DNA from: an uncultured Schlesneria sp.
Lineage (GTDB): Bacteria; Planctomycetota; Planctomycetia; Planctomycetales; Planctomycetaceae
Assembly (NCBI GenBank): GCA_903834925.1
Contig: CAILLA010000206.1
Coordinates: forward strand, 1-64,000
Direction: 5' to 3'
Length of the DNA: 64,000 bases
The position numbers were made by a program, and so were the translations under genes. Shown piece by piece: positions 61,788 through 64,000 of the stretch (position 1 is the stretch's first letter; each line of letters begins with the position of its first letter). A model generated the notes under the pieces. The model was given only the letters and a program-made list of their open reading frames with translations, was not told the origin of the DNA and ran no database searches.

Positions 61788-64000
61788 ATGAGGAGTGCGA
61801 AGTTGAGAAGTCTACTTGTCGCGGCGGTTCTTTGTTTGTCAGCCACTGGGCCACTATTCGCCCAGGCAATCGACTTCAATAAAGGCGATCATATCTGCCT
61901 GATCGGAAATACGCTCGCCGAACGGCAGCAGCATTTCGGGTGGCTGGAAACCTTGCTGCATGCCCAGTTTCCCGATCATCACCTTGTCGTTCGAAACCTT
62001 GGTTATAGCGGTGACGAGATCGACGGCTGGAAAAACAACAATCATCGACTGCGATCGATGTCGTTTGGTTCACAGGATGAATGGCTAGCCGGAAATTCTC
62101 CGGTCCCGCAACCAAAAAAACTGTCTCCACGGGACGAAGGCAAGATTCGAGACAACCGACTGGAACTGGCGAATACAAAAGCCGACATCGTCTTTGCATT
62201 CTACGGTTACAACGAATCGTTCGCTGGTGAAGCGGGGTTGCCAAAATTCAAAACCGACGTCAAAGAGTTTATCGAGCACACAAAAGGGCAAAAGTACAAC
62301 GGACGCTCGGCCCCGAAACTGGTGTTGTTTTCGCCAATCGCTCAGGAGTTGCTGGCCGACCCGAATCTGCCCGGACGAGATGCGATCGCTAAGACAAATG
62401 CTCGATTGAAACTCTATTCTGACGCGCTAGCCGAAGTGGCCAAGGCAAACGACGTTCTGTTTGTCGATCTGTTTGGCCCAACGTCCAAGTTCGGAACCGA
62501 GCTTCCGAGTTCACCGGCTCGACCGATCACGATTAACGGAATCCACATCAACGCCAAAGGGGATATGTGGTTAGCCGTCTACGCGATGGACCAATTGGTG
62601 AAATCACCTCATCCCTGGGAAAAAGGGGAATGGTGGAAGACACTCGAACCACTGCGTAAAGCAGTCGTCGACAAAGATTTTTACTGGTTCAACCGCTACC
62701 GGGTGACCGACGGATATTCGACCTATGGCGACCGTGCGTTTCTGAAATTCTCTGAAGGTCCGGGCGGTTACGGAGAAGGACTCTCCAATTATTCAGTCGC
62801 CCAACGAGAACTCGACGTTCTGGACGTACTCACTGCGAATCGAGACGTCGTCGTGTGGGATGCTGCCAATGGCAAAACTTCTCAGGCATACGACAAGGAA
62901 CTGCCTGAATTCATTCCCGTCATCACGAATAAGCCTGGTCCGCTCCATGATGGACAACACATTTTCCTGGGTGGCGAAGAAGCCATTTCCAAGATGACCG
63001 TTGGCGAGGGCCTGCAAGTAGGGCTCTTCGCTTCAGAAGAAAAGTTTCCTGAACTGATCAATCCAGTGCAAATGGCCTTCGACGTCAAAGGCCGATTGTG
63101 GGTCGCCTGCTGGACGACCTATCCTCACTGGAAACCGACGGAAAAGATGAATGACAAGCTGTTGATTCTGGAAGACACAAATGGTGACGGCAAAGCCGAT
63201 GTCTGCAAGACATTTGCGGGTGACATCCATAATCCCACCGGTTTCGAATTCTGGAATAATGGTGTTCTGGTGGCACAAGGCCCTGATCTGCTGTTTCTGA
63301 AAGACACCGACGGCGACGACAAATACGACGTCAAAGAACGGATCGTGCATGGACTCGACACAGCCGACACCCATCACACTTCAAATAGCTTTGCTCTCGA
63401 GCCGGGAGGTGCCGTTTATTTCCAGGAAGGGACGTTCCATCATTCGCAGGTCGAAACACCCTGGGGACCTCCGCGTCGAGTCGCCAATGGGGCGGTTTTC
63501 CGTTATGAACCCCGTGCTCAGAAGTTTGATGTCTATGTTTCGTTCGGATTTGCCAATCCGCACGGGCACATCTTCGACCGTTGGGCTCAGGATATTGTCT
63601 GGGATGGAACGGGTGCTCAACCGTACCACGCCATCCTGTTTTCAGGCGACATCGATTTTCCACACAAACATGCGGCACCGCCTCAAGTCTACAAACAACG
63701 GACTCGACCATGTGCCGCAACCGAGGTTCTGTCGAGCAAACACTTCCCGGACGAGTATCAAGGGAACTTGCTCGTTTTGAACGTCATCGGTTTTCAGGGA
63801 ATCCTGAGATACAAGGTCGAGGATAAAGATTCGAGTTTCGGTGCCGTCGAACAAGATCCGATCCTGTCCTCTACCGATGCAAATTTCCGACCTGCCGATA
63901 TTGAAATCGCACCGGATGGATCGATCTATTTCGTCGATTGGCAAAATCCCATTATCGGCCACATGCAGCACAATCTGCGTGATCCAAGCCGCGATCGAAT
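61788..64000 (+). CDS. SGNH hydrolase-GSDH/membrane-bound dehydrogenase fusion, cut off at window end
   Basis: 737 codons are visible from the ATG at 61788 and the frame is open at the edge. A signal peptide (LRSLLVAAVLCLSATGPLFA) precedes an SGNH domain: 'GDHICLIGNTLAERQQHFGW' (the GDSL-like block, with Asn where Ser is expected), 'VVRNLGYSGDEIDGW', 'DIVFAFYGYNESFAG' and 'NGIHINAKGDMW' with the Asp/His-type block. From about residue 390 comes a planctomycete membrane-bound dehydrogenase propeller ('GLQVGLFASEEKFPELINPV', 'MAFDVKGRLWVACWTTYP', 'GDGKADV'). Relatives usually end with HEAT repeats and a haem CxxCH motif, not visible yet. It should act in the periplasm. Confidence 0.9.
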   Translation, partial: MRSAKLRSLLVAAVLCLSATGPLFAQAIDFNKGDHICLIGNTLAERQQHFGWLETLLHAQFPDHHLVVRNLGYSGDEIDGWKNNNHRLRSMSFGSQDEWLAGNSPVPQPKKLSPRDEGKIRDNRLELANTKADIVFAFYGYNESFAGEAGLPKFKTDVKEFIEHTKGQKYNGRSAPKLVLFSPIAQELLADPNLPGRDAIAKTNARLKLYSDALAEVAKANDVLFVDLFGPTSKFGTELPSSPARPITINGIHINAKGDMWLAVYAMDQLVKSPHPWEKGEWWKTLEPLRKAVVDKDFYWFNRYRVTDGYSTYGDRAFLKFSEGPGGYGEGLSNYSVAQRELDVLDVLTANRDVVVWDAANGKTSQAYDKELPEFIPVITNKPGPLHDGQHIFLGGEEAISKMTVGEGLQVGLFASEEKFPELINPVQMAFDVKGRLWVACWTTYPHWKPTEKMNDKLLILEDTNGDGKADVCKTFAGDIHNPTGFEFWNNGVLVAQGPDLLFLKDTDGDDKYDVKERIVHGLDTADTHHTSNSFALEPGGAVYFQEGTFHHSQVETPWGPPRRVANGAVFRYEPRAQKFDVYVSFGFANPHGHIFDRWAQDIVWDGTGAQPYHAILFSGDIDFPHKHAAPPQVYKQRTRPCAATEVLSSKHFPDEYQGNLLVLNVIGFQGILRYKVEDKDSSFGAVEQDPILSSTDANFRPADIEIAPDGSIYFVDWQNPIIGHMQHNLRDPSRDR

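Overview
The window looks like a chromosome segment of a planctomycete (Planctomycetota, probably order Planctomycetales; Schlesneria/Gimesia-like relatives are plausible but not proven). Evidence: four DUF1559 pseudopilin-like proteins with N-terminal methylation motifs, formylglycine sulfatase and sialate-acetylesterase genes, GSDH dehydrogenases with CxxCH haem motifs, CotH, BlaI/BlaR1, a Ser/Thr kinase with DWG in place of DFG fused to WD40 repeats, a WD40-caspase protein, an FHA-GAF-adenylate cyclase, a short SecA-like ATPase and a PEP-CTERM protein. These calls come from motifs read by eye; no database search was run.

Region 1 (1-5.43 kb) is an accessory island. It is bounded by a 105-bp direct repeat (262-366 and 5296-5400) containing the 3' half of a tRNA with a CAT anticodon. 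The intact tRNA lies at the right end (5357-5429, minus), the classical footprint of integration into a tRNA 3' end. Cargo: a DUF4238 protein, an RCC1-repeat PEP-CTERM protein, a TIR-domain protein and a translationally coupled two-gene cassette resembling a HicA-like toxin-antitoxin unit. No integrase is visible inside. Left of the island is the C-terminus of a cut-off gene carrying a 19-bp tandem repeat.

Region 2 (5.5-17.2 kb) is signalling: FHA-GAF-adenylate cyclase with an exported barrel-like protein, then a large exported WD40-caspase protein whose catalytic His appears replaced by Leu, then a 1406-residue kinase with about 16 WD motifs. Region 3 (17.3-27.9 kb) holds a GAF-HlyD membrane adaptor, an NDH-2 fused to a cyclic-nucleotide-binding domain (opposite strand), a PqqD-like/M50/HlyD membrane protein, a short SecA-like ATPase and a GH63-like glycosidase. 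The adaptor, M50 protein and SecA-like protein look like parts of one membrane export or processing system.

Region 4 (28-46.7 kb): a repeat-rich intergenic stretch with several long palindromes, a beta-helix protein ended by a strong bidirectional terminator, an Ldh2-type dehydrogenase, a GAF-PP2C phosphatase, a GSDH-cytochrome fusion, a BlaI/BlaR1 locus with tandem duplication of its C-terminal domain (one copy free-standing, one a relic), YbjQ, an SMR-like protein, an HtrA-like protease and a CotH protein. Region 5 (46.9-64 kb): NikM-like DUF4198 protein, lipoproteins, four DUF1559 proteins, a HAD phosphatase, a two-domain SGNH esterase whose second domain lacks its Ser, a sulfatase/esterase operon, a ParD-like/zeta toxin-antitoxin pair, and an SGNH-dehydrogenase fusion running off the end. 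Dispersed palindromic repeats of at least two related types (five copies) link regions 4 and 5.
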